This document shows positions 24,001-31,465 of a stretch of DNA of 42,774 nt, piece by piece. The notes beneath the pieces were generated by a model. It did not search any database and had not been told where the DNA came from. It was given only the letters and a program-made list of their open reading frames with translations. Source of the stretch: Planctomycetota bacterium (lineage in GTDB: Bacteria > Planctomycetota > JAPUJT01); the NCBI GenBank assembly GCA_027296055.1, contig JAPUJT010000037.1, positions 1-42,774 on the forward strand. Reading direction: 5' to 3'. Numbering within the stretch: position 1 is the first letter of the stretch; each line of letters begins with the position of its first letter. Made by a program: the position numbers and the translations under genes.

Positions 24001-25152
24001 CCGCTGGAGAGGCGGGAGCCCGAGCACAAAGGGCTCTTGCTCGTTCTTGGCGCCGTTCTGGACAAGCTAGGCAGGGTCGAGGGGGCCCTCGCCGCTCATC
24101 GGAGGGCAATCGAACTCGGTACAATTGACTGCCACGCCTACGTTCACAGTGCCACCCAGCACAAGCAGAACGGTCGCCTCCGCGAGGCCCTGGCCGACAT
24201 GGATAGGCACGCCGCCGTCCATCCCGACAGCATTGTAGTCCACCTCAACCGCGATTATCTGCTTGCAAGGATGAACCGCCTGGACGAGGCGCTGGCCGCG
24301 GTCGAGTGGGCCCTCGAGCTGCGACCTGACCACCTCAAGTCCAAGCTCCGTCGTGGGACCCTTCTCTCTGTTCTCGGCCGCTCGAAGGAAAGCCTCGAGG
24401 TCTTCGACCGCCTTCTCGAGGAGTATCCCGACGACGCCAGGATCCACGGAGGGAGAGGATCTGCCCTCTCCGAGCTCTACAGATACGACGAAGCAATAGA
24501 GGCATACGATTGCGCCCTCGAGCTGGAGCCCGAAAGCCCAAGATGGCTTCGCAAGCGTGCGTGGTGTCTGAGGGGCCTGGGTCGATGGAAGGATGCGATC
24601 GCCGGTTTCCGTCGCGGCGCCGTGCTTGGCTCGGACGATCCGTATTCCTTCAGCCACCTGGCATACGTCCTACGGTCCAAGGGTCTGATCGAGGAGGGCC
24701 TCGCCGTGGCGAAGGATGCAGCCGCCCGCTTCCCGGAGGAGGAATTCCTGGTCCTCGAGCAGGTCCGCGGCCTCCGCGCCTTCGGTCGGATCGAGGAGGC
24801 ACGTCAGGCAGCTGAGGCCTATGCTCTCGATCCGGATCCCTACGACATTCCTTGGACCTCCGCCCTCATCTGCGCCTACGCGGGAAAGAGAGAGAGGGCG
24901 AGAGAGATCATCGGCCAGATATCCCGTTCATCTCCCCGGTCGGACCTCTTCAGCAGGGGGATGTACCACTCCTACGTTGGAGAGACCGATGCCGCCTTCG
25001 AGTGGCTCGAGCTCGCCACAGAGAAGGGATATCGGGTGTCGTCCCACGTTCCCCTCGACCCCGAGTTCGACAGCATCAAGGACGATCCTCGCATGGCCGC
25101 CCTCCTCGACATCCTGATTCTGAAAGATGTGGGCAGTCCTCCCGCCAAGTAA
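21067..25152 (+). CDS. Membrane Ser/Thr protein kinase with long TPR region
   Basis: A 1361-residue protein. Residues 1-65 are a helical N-terminal region. The kinase domain spans ~68-372: glycine loop IGRGGMGVVYEA (76-87), lysine in ALKV (K99), HRDVKPSNL (228-236), DFG (248-250), GTPSYMSPEQA (269-279). All catalytic residues are present, so it should be active. An insertion of ~45 residues (165-205) sits in the C-lobe before YYIRLAEMFAGVADAL. One membrane helix lies at ~397-413, leaving the ~940-residue C-terminal part on the other side of the inner membrane. That part has at least twelve TPR-like units, several with EA...KALQIDP or ALELRPD signatures. Coupled to the ECF gene by a 30-base gap. 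Ligand for the TPR part unknown. Confidence 0.9.
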   Translation: MTDDRIAEILGDYLEKRERGEQSDPQDLLRTHTEIAGALREHLDALGLLDAAFSDAPGSIASPPTQIGEYQVLREIGRGGMGVVYEALQIPMRRRVALKVLYPSITRTPRAVKRFQREARAAGMLQHTNIVPVHAIGEDKGVWFYSMELVSGRPLNEVIDQIRAVGGLNGGNRASLISSTAHQQEGGTAPTKARKTSVGDRSYYIRLAEMFAGVADALQTAHDQKITHRDVKPSNLILDEDGTLKILDFGLARIEGEGQSMTITGDLLGTPSYMSPEQAMARRIRIDHRTDIYSLAATMYEVLTLRPPFLGEDLKEICTQIITKDPALPRWKDRRVPKDLETIVMKAMEKDRDRRYQKAVEMARDLRRFAAGAAVLARPVGPLGRLGRKIRRNKARVAVVMMLVLLAVTAGTLAAKSVRDVELRRDQEVAARLEKAQHKEIQYKVLLSKAESSVSLAVPDQYIGSADDHDYDREMTELLGDAISLQPDRPRAYLLRSRVRSRPVEDCLGDIDAAVSRGFSPRTAHLARALVLLRGSLWGESEEHWRRAEEEERAARLLPVESPDDAYFEGELRLKKGDVEEAIERFTAALGIDPDRTVPVAWVLYARANARVVGGELEAAIEDLAAFEQIAGQSLHHQVKLAILWKRVGRENLAEEKFEQVLKRATESDSVSTWREVIDACGPPPFGAEFEDRATGAALLEHGDSAFLHIQRARVLYYQGDYEAQLKLAKKALQIEPHTFKAHLSYAHALEMLGRFGEALVSCNKAVELAPEIWATRHRRASVLLGLGRYPDALEAAKKALSLGRASHSHSVMGRVLARMDRFEEALGHFKKALQIDPNSSRAPLTNMGFCLQTLGRHEESLAPLERAIEIDPKFAYPWYLKGVSLMMLHRHKEALVALNETIKLGSIFKVEPSNESDPGWPQAQRSEVLRHLGRFREALDAANEAVRLSPNSVDFLVKMAVALERLGRLDESLAVLEPLERREPEHKGLLLVLGAVLDKLGRVEGALAAHRRAIELGTIDCHAYVHSATQHKQNGRLREALADMDRHAAVHPDSIVVHLNRDYLLARMNRLDEALAAVEWALELRPDHLKSKLRRGTLLSVLGRSKESLEVFDRLLEEYPDDARIHGGRGSALSELYRYDEAIEAYDCALELEPESPRWLRKRAWCLRGLGRWKDAIAGFRRGAVLGSDDPYSFSHLAYVLRSKGLIEEGLAVAKDAAARFPEEEFLVLEQVRGLRAFGRIEEARQAAEAYALDPDPYDIPWTSALICAYAGKRERAREIIGQISRSSPRSDLFSRGMYHSYVGETDAAFEWLELATEKGYRVSSHVPLDPEFDSIKDDPRMAALLDILILKDVGSPPAK

Positions 25153-25240
25153 CATCCCTCCTTTCTTCGTCCCGGACCCCCCGAAACCGGCAACTAGAGA
25201 AGTGCCGGGCAATCTCGCCCGGGTCGAAAGGAGGACGGAC

Positions 25241-26713
25241 ATGGATTTGGCCAACAAGTCTCTCGTAGCCCTCGCCCTGCTGGGTGCTCTTGCCTTCGCT
25301 CTAACCACGGACGCGTCGGCAGGAAAGGGGGGAGGCGGGAAGCCGCCCAAGGGCGGCGACACGATCGCGCCGGCGGCAGTCACGGACCTCTTCGCGGACG
25401 GCGTGACGGCAGACTCGATGACGCTGTCGTGGACCGCTACGGCGGACGACGCAAACGACCCAGCCAGCGGCCCGGCGGACCACTACGATGTCCGGTACTC
25501 GACAGACCCCATCGTGGACGAAGCCGCCTGGGGCGAGGCCACGCAGGCCACGGGGGAGCCGATCCCGCAGGCGTCCGGTGGCCTCGAATCGTCCACGATC
25601 GGCGGGCTGCTCCCCGAGACGACCTACTACCTTCGCCTGAAGGTCGTGGACGAAGCGGGCAACGAGTCCGACCTCTCCAACGAGGTGACCGCCACGACCG
25701 AGATCGGTGCGTGGTCCATCGAGGTCATCGACGCATCGGTCTGGTATGTATCGCTTGCCTATGACGCCTCGGGGAACCCGGCGATCGCCTACCAGCACTT
25801 CGATGGAAGTATCTACTTCGCGGAGTGGAATGGGAGCGACTGGGACATAAGCGCCGTCGGGGTCTCGGGGGACGACGTCGAGCTCGCCTTCACGCCAGCA
25901 GGTACTCCAGGGATCTTGTTCAAGTCAGGGGGTCGGAAGAAACGATTGAAATTTGCGGAGCGGACGGGCGCCTCCTGGACGATCGAAACAGTGGATTCCA
26001 GTATCTCGGCCGGAATCGAGATCGCGTTCGCGTACGACGGCGCCGGAAATCCTGGCGCTGCGTACCACAAGGGCGGGTCGATCTTCGCGTACCGGGACGC
26101 GGGAGGCTGGAATATCGAATCCGTCGATTCCGGAGATACGTCGTTCGCATCCCTCGCGTTCGACACCATGGACAGGCCCAATGTTTCCTATCGCTTCGTG
26201 CCGTCGGGCGGAGCCGAGGAGCTGAGGTTTGCCGTCAAGGACGCCGGCGTCTGGACGATTCACGTGGTGGACTCCTCCACGACCCGAGTAGGCAATTCAA
26301 ACAGCCTCGCGATCGACCCCACGACGGACTACCCCGCGATCGCCTATAGCAAGGGGCCCTCGAGCGGTCCGAGAAACCTCCGCTACTCCCGCTGGGATGG
26401 GTCTGGCTGGACGAATGAGGTGGACGTCGACTCGGCCGATTTCGGTGTCTCCGGAATCTCCCTGGACTTCGATGCGTTCGGGACCCCCAACGTGGGATAC
26501 GGGCTGGTGCTGCTGTCGGATTGCACCGGCGAATTGAGAGTAGCGCAGTTCGACGGGACCGCATGGGCCATCGATGCCATCCAGGGCATGTCCAACGCCT
26601 GCCTTGCGAGATCCTTTATCTCATTGGCAGTGGATTCTTCGAACACACCCACCGTAGCGTACCGCGATGGAGACTCCGGCTACGCGGAACTCCGCTTCGC
26701 CACAAAGAACTAG
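25241..26713 (+). CDS. Secreted FN3 / beta-propeller-like protein
   Basis: A 490-residue exported protein with AAAGGAGG 6 bases before ATG 25241. Signal peptide MDLANKSLVALALLGALAFA ending near ASA. A Gly/Lys-rich linker precedes a fibronectin type III domain (~40-150: APAAVTDLFADGVTADSMTL, YDVRYSTDP, LLPETTYYLRLKVVDEAGNE). From ~155 to the end there are repeats of about 48 residues of the type SWTIETVDSS....SLAFD..G.P.VAY, resembling bacterial BNR/Asp-box-like propellers. It follows the kinase gene by 88 bases in the same direction, so the kinase-sigma system may control it; that is inference. Terminator directly downstream. Confidence 0.8.
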   Translation: MDLANKSLVALALLGALAFALTTDASAGKGGGGKPPKGGDTIAPAAVTDLFADGVTADSMTLSWTATADDANDPASGPADHYDVRYSTDPIVDEAAWGEATQATGEPIPQASGGLESSTIGGLLPETTYYLRLKVVDEAGNESDLSNEVTATTEIGAWSIEVIDASVWYVSLAYDASGNPAIAYQHFDGSIYFAEWNGSDWDISAVGVSGDDVELAFTPAGTPGILFKSGGRKKRLKFAERTGASWTIETVDSSISAGIEIAFAYDGAGNPGAAYHKGGSIFAYRDAGGWNIESVDSGDTSFASLAFDTMDRPNVSYRFVPSGGAEELRFAVKDAGVWTIHVVDSSTTRVGNSNSLAIDPTTDYPAIAYSKGPSSGPRNLRYSRWDGSGWTNEVDVDSADFGVSGISLDFDAFGTPNVGYGLVLLSDCTGELRVAQFDGTAWAIDAIQGMSNACLARSFISLAVDSSNTPTVAYRDGDSGYAELRFATKN

Positions 26714-26752
26714 GGAGAGAACTCCCCGAGAGTCACTACCTGGAACCTGCAT

Positions 26753-26779
26753 GGGGCGGCCCGACCGGGCCGCCCCTTT
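26753..26779 (+). terminator. Intrinsic terminator-like hairpin
   Basis: A perfect 10-bp stem (GGGGCGGCCC/GGGCCGCCCC) with loop GACC followed by TTT, 39 bases after the stop of the secreted protein gene. Confidence 0.75.
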
Positions 26780-26867
26780 CGCGTATTGATCCAGCGGGGC
26801 GCAACCGGTACTATCCGGCCCGACACTCCATCCGGGCGACTCCTCCTCACGCCAGATCTTTGGGGGC

Positions 26868-28685
26868 ATGAAGTCGTTGGCCAAGAAGAAGAGACTCAGC
26901 CTCAACGCACTCCTCCTGATCGGGATGGGGCTCGGGTTCGCGCTCGGGTTCATCCTGAACCTCGCCAACATCGGGGAGACGAAGGTCCTCCTCTCCGAGG
27001 TCTCGTTCAACCCGGCCCCATTCATCGAGATCGCCAACTCGACCGGCGAGACGGTCGACATGGATGGATGGCGCGTGCGGCTCGAATTCGTCGGGCACAC
27101 GAGGATCATGCCGATCCGGGAGGGGAACCGGATCGCCCCTCAGGAGACCCTTCGGTTCGGGGGGGGAGTGGGCGGGTTGCCCATGTCGGCGGGGAGCCTG
27201 CCGCGCAAGCCGGACGGATCGTACGACCTGCCGCACACCGTGGCGCTCGAGCGGGTGATCACGACGGAGAAGGAGGACGGCACCACGGTCCCCTCCGTCA
27301 TCCAGGAGGACTTCCTGGCGATCGAGACTCCGGATCGCCCGACCCCTGCGCCGCGCAACTGGGGCGCCCCGCTCACCCTCGGCGAGAACGATGTCTCGTT
27401 CTACCGACGATCCCTCATCGATTCGAAATCGGCCGGTGACTGGAACGTCTCGGATCAGGTCACCCCGGACGAGCTCCACGAGGACCAGAAGTGGGGCCGC
27501 GCCTTCATCAGCAACGGCGTCACGCGTGTCCTGAGGGAGGTCCTCAACCTCCTCGGCGAGACGATGTTCATCGGTCTTCTCAAGATGGTGATCATCCCCT
27601 TGATCCTCTTCTCCGTGATCACGGGAATCGCCGGGATCGGGGAGACCTCCCGGGTCGGCGCCCTCGGCATGAAGACCGTGATCTATTACCTCTCGACGAC
27701 GTTCATCGCCGTGGGCATTGGAATCCTCCTCGTCAACCTGATCCAGCCGGGCGTCGATTTCGAGGTCCGGGGAGTGGTCCTCCCGGAGTCGGTCATCAAT
27801 CAGGAAGGCGGGTTCTGGGAGGCCGGCCTGCAGATCCTCCGGAGCATCATCCCGACGAATATCTTCAAGGCGATGGCCAACATGGACATTCTCCCGATCA
27901 TCGTCTTCGCCATCCTCGTAGGCGTGGTCCTCCTGCAGATGGGAGGGGCCGGAAAGCCTCTGCTGGATCTGTTTCAGGCGTTGAACGACCTGATGATGCG
28001 GCTCACCAAGCTGGTGATGAAGCTCGGGCCGATCGGCGTGGCGGCCCTCGTGGCGGAGCTGGTCTGGCTCAAGATAGACATCCCGGACCTGATTTACCTG
28101 GTCAAGTACATGGTGACCGTCCTGCTCGGCCTCGCGATCCATGGCGTGATCGTCCTTCCCTTGATCCTCTACTTCATCGGGGGCGCCCATCCGATCCGCT
28201 ACCTGAAGCGGGTCTCGCCCGCGCTGCTCACCGCTTTCTCGACGGATTCCTCCAGCGCCACGCTCCCCGTGACCCTGGAGGTGACGCGAGAGCGGGCCGG
28301 AGTCCCGAAGCACGTCGGCTCCTTCGTGCTGCCTCTCGGCGCTACGGTGAACATGGACGGCACGGCGCTCTACGAATCAGTGGCGGCGATCTTCATCGCC
28401 CAGGCCTATCTGGGACACAACCTCGAGTTCGGCCAGCAACTGATTGTCTTCATGACCGCCACCCTGGCCGCGATCGGTGCGGCGGGCATTCCGAGCGCGG
28501 GTATCGTGATGATGCTAATCGTCCTCAAGGCCCTGAACTTGCCGGCAGAGGGGGTCGCCCTGGTCCTGGCGGTAGATCGAATCGTGGACCAGTGCCGGAC
28601 CACGATCAATGTTTGGGGAGACACCGTGGGGGCGGCCGTGATCACCCGCCTCGAGGGCCTGAAGCTCAACGTGGACGACCCCTGA
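26868..28685 (+). CDS. DAACS-family dicarboxylate/amino acid:cation symporter with inserted lamin-tail-like domain
   Basis: A 605-residue inner-membrane transporter. Residues 12-33 are the first membrane helix. Residues ~39-100 (VLLSEVSFNPAPFIEIANST, GETVDMDGWRV, RIAPQETLRF) match the lamin tail domain (LTD) pattern of SEV.YNP...IEI.N...E.VD..GW. A further ~110 hydrophilic residues follow, and the transporter resumes near 215 (FLGLLKM-type segment IGLLKMVIIPLILFSVITG). The core signatures are intact: serine-rich hairpin TDSSSATLPVT (459-469), NMDGTA (495-500), DRIVDQCRTTINVWGD (570-585). Family members (GltP, DctA) are ~420-450 residues, so ~180 residues are extra. The insertion falls in the first external loop, so a periplasmic binding role is predicted. 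The next gene begins 9 bases downstream. Confidence 0.9.
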   Translation: MKSLAKKKRLSLNALLLIGMGLGFALGFILNLANIGETKVLLSEVSFNPAPFIEIANSTGETVDMDGWRVRLEFVGHTRIMPIREGNRIAPQETLRFGGGVGGLPMSAGSLPRKPDGSYDLPHTVALERVITTEKEDGTTVPSVIQEDFLAIETPDRPTPAPRNWGAPLTLGENDVSFYRRSLIDSKSAGDWNVSDQVTPDELHEDQKWGRAFISNGVTRVLREVLNLLGETMFIGLLKMVIIPLILFSVITGIAGIGETSRVGALGMKTVIYYLSTTFIAVGIGILLVNLIQPGVDFEVRGVVLPESVINQEGGFWEAGLQILRSIIPTNIFKAMANMDILPIIVFAILVGVVLLQMGGAGKPLLDLFQALNDLMMRLTKLVMKLGPIGVAALVAELVWLKIDIPDLIYLVKYMVTVLLGLAIHGVIVLPLILYFIGGAHPIRYLKRVSPALLTAFSTDSSSATLPVTLEVTRERAGVPKHVGSFVLPLGATVNMDGTALYESVAAIFIAQAYLGHNLEFGQQLIVFMTATLAAIGAAGIPSAGIVMMLIVLKALNLPAEGVALVLAVDRIVDQCRTTINVWGDTVGAAVITRLEGLKLNVDDP

Positions 28686-28693
28686 CGAGGAAC

Positions 28694-29764
28694 GTGTCCG
28701 AACCCATCTCAAAGCGTAAGAAGTGGCTCCGCCGGGGGCTGATCCTCTTTTTGTTCCTGCTGGCCGGGGGCGTGGCCCTCGTCGGGTGCGGCGGGATCTA
28801 CATCATCAAGCTCGGGATGGGGCAAGCCCGCATACTTCTCGATCGGGAGCCGATCACGAAGGTCCTGGCGGACCCGGCGGTGGAATCGTCCGTCAAGGAC
28901 AAGCTCCGCCTGATCCTGGAGGTCAGGGACTTCGCCGAGAAAGAGCTGGGCCTCGTGGTGGGCAATAACTACCTGTATTACTTCGACACGGGTGGGGACC
29001 CGATCATTTATACCATCACCGCATCTCCCAAGGACAGGCTCGAGGCGTACTACTGGAAATTTCCGATCGTCGGAGCCGTGGCATACAAAGGTTTCTTCGA
29101 TCTGGACGACGCCAGGGAAGAGAGTGAGGAGATGGCGGCGGAGGGGTACGACACGAACCTAGGATCGGCACAGGCGTTCAGCACCCTCGGATGGTTTTCG
29201 GATCCGGTCTTCACGACCATGCTGCTGAGGAGGCCGGAGCTCGTCGTCGAGACCGTCATCCACGAGCTCACTCACGCCACGATTTACGTGAAGGGAGAGA
29301 CGCCTTTCAACGAGAGCCTCGCCACCTTCATCGGGATCGCCGGGGCGATCGAGTTTCTTATCCAGCGATACGGGGAGGAGTCGGCCGAGGTACGATTCGC
29401 CCGAGCCGTCCAGCAGGACAGACAGATCTTCTCGCGTTTCATGGAAGAGCTTCGCGTTGAGCTGGACGACCTCTACGCGGAGCCGATCCCGCTGGCCGAG
29501 AAGTTGAGCCGTCGGGAGGGGATCTTCCGCGCATCGCAGGAGCGAGTGGCCGCGTCGGACGAACTGGAGACGGACCAGGTCGATTTTTATCCCGAGCTCG
29601 AGATGAACAACGCAGTCGTCCTCTCCCTGCTCCATTACCACACCCGGATCGATTTCTTCGAGGGGGTCTTCGAGGAGGAGGACCGGAATCTACGGCGGAC
29701 CATACTGCGTATCCGCGAGGATCCGGAGAAGGCCCTCTCCAGATGGCAGTCGAAGGAGGAGTAA
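28694..29764 (+). CDS. Predicted aminopeptidase lipoprotein (COG4324 / Aminopep family)
   Basis: A 356-residue protein starting at GTG 28694 (GACGAGG upstream). The N-terminus has a hydrophobic segment with ALVGC, a lipobox (Cys32), then the family-typical GGIYIIKLGMGQARILLDREPI. The HEXXH site is VIHELTHATIYV (HELTH at 190-194), with FNESLATFIG (205-214) supplying the probable third zinc ligand Glu207. DPVFTTML and YKGFFD are further family hallmarks. Function in this family is predicted only; the likely site is the periplasm. It lies 9 bases behind the transporter gene, suggesting peptide cleavage linked to uptake (inference). Confidence 0.85.
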   Translation: MSEPISKRKKWLRRGLILFLFLLAGGVALVGCGGIYIIKLGMGQARILLDREPITKVLADPAVESSVKDKLRLILEVRDFAEKELGLVVGNNYLYYFDTGGDPIIYTITASPKDRLEAYYWKFPIVGAVAYKGFFDLDDAREESEEMAAEGYDTNLGSAQAFSTLGWFSDPVFTTMLLRRPELVVETVIHELTHATIYVKGETPFNESLATFIGIAGAIEFLIQRYGEESAEVRFARAVQQDRQIFSRFMEELRVELDDLYAEPIPLAEKLSRREGIFRASQERVAASDELETDQVDFYPELEMNNAVVLSLLHYHTRIDFFEGVFEEEDRNLRRTILRIREDPEKALSRWQSKEE

Positions 29765-29779
29765 GGTCACCCTGGGCGG

Positions 29780-29810
29780 CCCGCCGGACGGCCACGGCCC
29801 GGTCGGCGGG
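29780..29810 (+). terminator. GC-rich hairpin, possible terminator
   Basis: CCCGCCG (29780-29786) pairs with CGGCGGG (29804-29810), with partial inner pairing. There is no T run, so a Rho-independent role is doubtful. Confidence 0.3.
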
Positions 29811-29875
29811 GCTTCGGGGAGGTTGCCCTATCTCGTTACATCCGCAGTGATTGGCGACGTAGGGGGGGAGTGCCG

Positions 29876-29881
29876 TATAAT
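29876..29881 (+). promoter_or_regulatory. -10 box of the yjbQ-like gene (leaderless)
   Basis: A consensus TATAAT ends only 7 bases before the ATG at 29889, so transcription should start at or next to the start codon. No Shine-Dalgarno is present. A TTGGCG lies 19 bases upstream of the -10. Confidence 0.6.
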
Positions 29882-29888
29882 AAAGACG

Positions 29889-30308
29889 ATGAATATCGCG
29901 ACTCTACGGCTCACGATTCGTACCGAAGGTCACACCGACGTGATTGACATCACGGAAAAAGTTCAGGCGAACCTCGAGAAGGCGGGCTTGCAGGAGGGAA
30001 CGGTGACGGTCTTTGTCGTCGGTTCCACCGGAGGCCTCTCCACCGTCGAGTACGAGCCCGGCCTCGTGGGAGATCTGAAAGGCCTCTTCGATCGGGTCGC
30101 CCCGGAGGACATTAGCTACGGGCACGAAGAGAGGTGGCACGACGGCAACGGTCATTCTCACGTGAGGGCGACGCTCCTCGGGCCATCCTTGACGGTCCCC
30201 TTCGAGGCGGGAAAGCTGATCCTGGGGACCTGGCAGCAGATCGTGTTTATCGATTTCGATGTGCGTCCTCGCTCGCGAGATCTGGTCACACAGTTCGCGG
30301 GCGTCTAG
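29889..30308 (+). CDS. yjbQ: YjbQ / UPF0047 family protein
   Basis: A 139-residue protein of typical family length. Visible hallmarks are an N-terminal strand pair (LRLTIRTEGHTDVIDITEKV), FVVGSTGGLSTVEYEPGL, the Asp-rich turn, YGHEERWHDGNGHSHVRATLLGPSLTVPF with the conserved H-x-N-x-H-S-H signature, and GTWQQIVFIDFD at the end. Family members (E. coli YjbQ) form trimers and have weak thiamine-phosphate synthase activity; the physiological substrate is uncertain. The mRNA is probably leaderless given the TATAAT 8 bases before the ATG. Followed after 11 bases by the cupin gene. Confidence 0.9.
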   Translation: MNIATLRLTIRTEGHTDVIDITEKVQANLEKAGLQEGTVTVFVVGSTGGLSTVEYEPGLVGDLKGLFDRVAPEDISYGHEERWHDGNGHSHVRATLLGPSLTVPFEAGKLILGTWQQIVFIDFDVRPRSRDLVTQFAGV

Positions 30309-30319
30309 AGGGAAGCGGC

Positions 30320-30895
30320 ATGTCCCGGATGAGGCAGCTTGTGCCGAGATTGGATCTTCACTCCGATGAAGATGGAGGGCGGTTCGCCGGGTGCTGGGAG
30401 CTCGAGCTGCTTCGAGGCGAGGCCACGGACCCTCACGAACACCGGGAGCGGGAGGAGGTCTGCTACGTCCTCTTCGGAGCCGGGGCGATGCTCATAGGCC
30501 AGAAGGAGGGAGAGATCCACAAGGGGGATGTCCTCCACGTCCCGCCCGCAACCACGCATCGGATCGAGAACAATTGCTCGAAGCGGTTGCGCTGCCTGCT
30601 CGTCGGCACCGAGGTCTCTCCGGAACAGCCGGAGGAAGAGCCGCTCGAGAAGAAGACGATAGGGGAGCTCGATCGGATGATCGAGGCGATCCCGCGGGCG
30701 GTGGGGGAGGTGGACGCGATCCAGAGCATCGTCAAGATCTTCGACATCGGGGGCAGCCTCTCGGAACAGATCGAGAACGCGTTCGGCCTGGACAGTGCCG
30801 AGGCCGTGGAGGCTCTCTCGCGGATCGAAAAGAGGATCATGCGGGCCGTCGTCGAGATCAGCCGCCGTTACGCTCTTTCGAGCCGGGGTCTTTAG
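30320..30895 (+). CDS. Cupin-domain protein
   Basis: A 191-residue protein with GAGGGAAG before the ATG. The cupin fold is at ~22-90: DPHEHREREEVCYVLFGAGAMLIG supplies the first motif (H-x-H...E with the metal-binding His/Glu), and KGDVLHVPPATTHRIENN the second, with its His. The C-terminal ~90 residues (ELDRMIEAIPRAVGEVDAIQSIVKIFDIGG...EQIENAFGL) are a helical extension unlike plain cupins. Metal and substrate unknown. Probably in an operon with the yjbQ-like gene. Confidence 0.85.
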   Translation: MSRMRQLVPRLDLHSDEDGGRFAGCWELELLRGEATDPHEHREREEVCYVLFGAGAMLIGQKEGEIHKGDVLHVPPATTHRIENNCSKRLRCLLVGTEVSPEQPEEEPLEKKTIGELDRMIEAIPRAVGEVDAIQSIVKIFDIGGSLSEQIENAFGLDSAEAVEALSRIEKRIMRAVVEISRRYALSSRGL

Positions 30896-30958
30896 CAGGC
30901 CCTTCCTGACGCCCCCTCCTCACGCTAGAATGATCTCCGATCCCGATGGAGGTCCCTG

Positions 30959-31261
30959 ATGCGTCTCTTCTGCTCTCTCGTGGCTCTCGCTCTCCTGCTG
31001 CCGGGGTGCAAGCTCACCGAGCGGTCTCTCACCCGTCAGGATGAGCGGAACCTGAAGTACGAGCTGGTCCAGGCCAACCGGAAGTCCATTTCAATCATCC
31101 AGGGTCGGCTCTTTCTCGCCACTCGGTTCGGGACGGAGGAGAGGACCCGCGAGGCGATGGACCGTATGATCCACGCCAGTGCGGTCCAGAACCGGGCCGC
31201 CCTGCGCGGCACCGGCTCCACCTGGCGGGCTACCGGCACCGTCCCCCTCGAGGAGAGATAG
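30959..31261 (+). CDS. Small lipoprotein
   Basis: A 100-residue lipoprotein; GGAGG lies 6 bases before the ATG at 30959. Signal MRLFCSLVALALLLPGC with lipobox LLPGC. The rest is charged and helical, with a basic middle (RNLKYELVQANRKS), and shows no known domain. Function unknown. Confidence 0.7.
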   Translation: MRLFCSLVALALLLPGCKLTERSLTRQDERNLKYELVQANRKSISIIQGRLFLATRFGTEERTREAMDRMIHASAVQNRAALRGTGSTWRATGTVPLEER

Positions 31262-31301
31262 GCCCCCCCCCCACGCTCCGTCTGGTGTCGGACCTCTACC
31301 T

Positions 31302-31307
31302 TATAAT
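31302..31307 (+). promoter_or_regulatory. -10 box of recA
   Basis: A TATAAT at 31302-31307, giving a leader of ~150 bases. No good -35 hexamer is visible 17 bases upstream, and I found no LexA-type SOS box nearby. Confidence 0.5.
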
Positions 31308-31357
31308 CCAGCTAAATAGAGTTGCCTGAAGGGTCGGGCAGGGCAGTTCCGTGTGGA

Positions 31358-31448
31358 GGGCCTCTTCAGGAGGCCCGACTGGGGTTCTGCGCGGCCTGAT
31401 GGCGCGATAGGGAATGGGGTTCCCTCGTAGAGAAGCGAGGGGGAACCC
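31358..31448 (+). promoter_or_regulatory. Two hairpins in the recA leader
   Basis: GGGCCTC/GAGGCCC (31358-31364 with 31370-31376) and GGGTTCCC/GGGAACCC (31417-31424 with 31441-31448, with inner TCG/CGA and a small bulge). The second ends 17 bases before the recA ATG, directly upstream of the ribosome-binding site AAAGGGG. Confidence 0.4.
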
Positions 31449-31465
31449 GAGGAAAGGGGACCGGC

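Noticed and set aside
26847..28313. 488-residue open frame on the minus strand
   Set aside because: It is antisense to the symporter gene, whose membrane segments and signature motifs are intact; the product is an Asp/Arg/His-rich low-complexity chain.
27491..28693. Upstream extension of the frame that contains the aminopeptidase lipoprotein
   Set aside because: It lies inside the symporter gene in another frame and is low-complexity; the true gene starts at the GTG at 28694, where a signal sequence begins.
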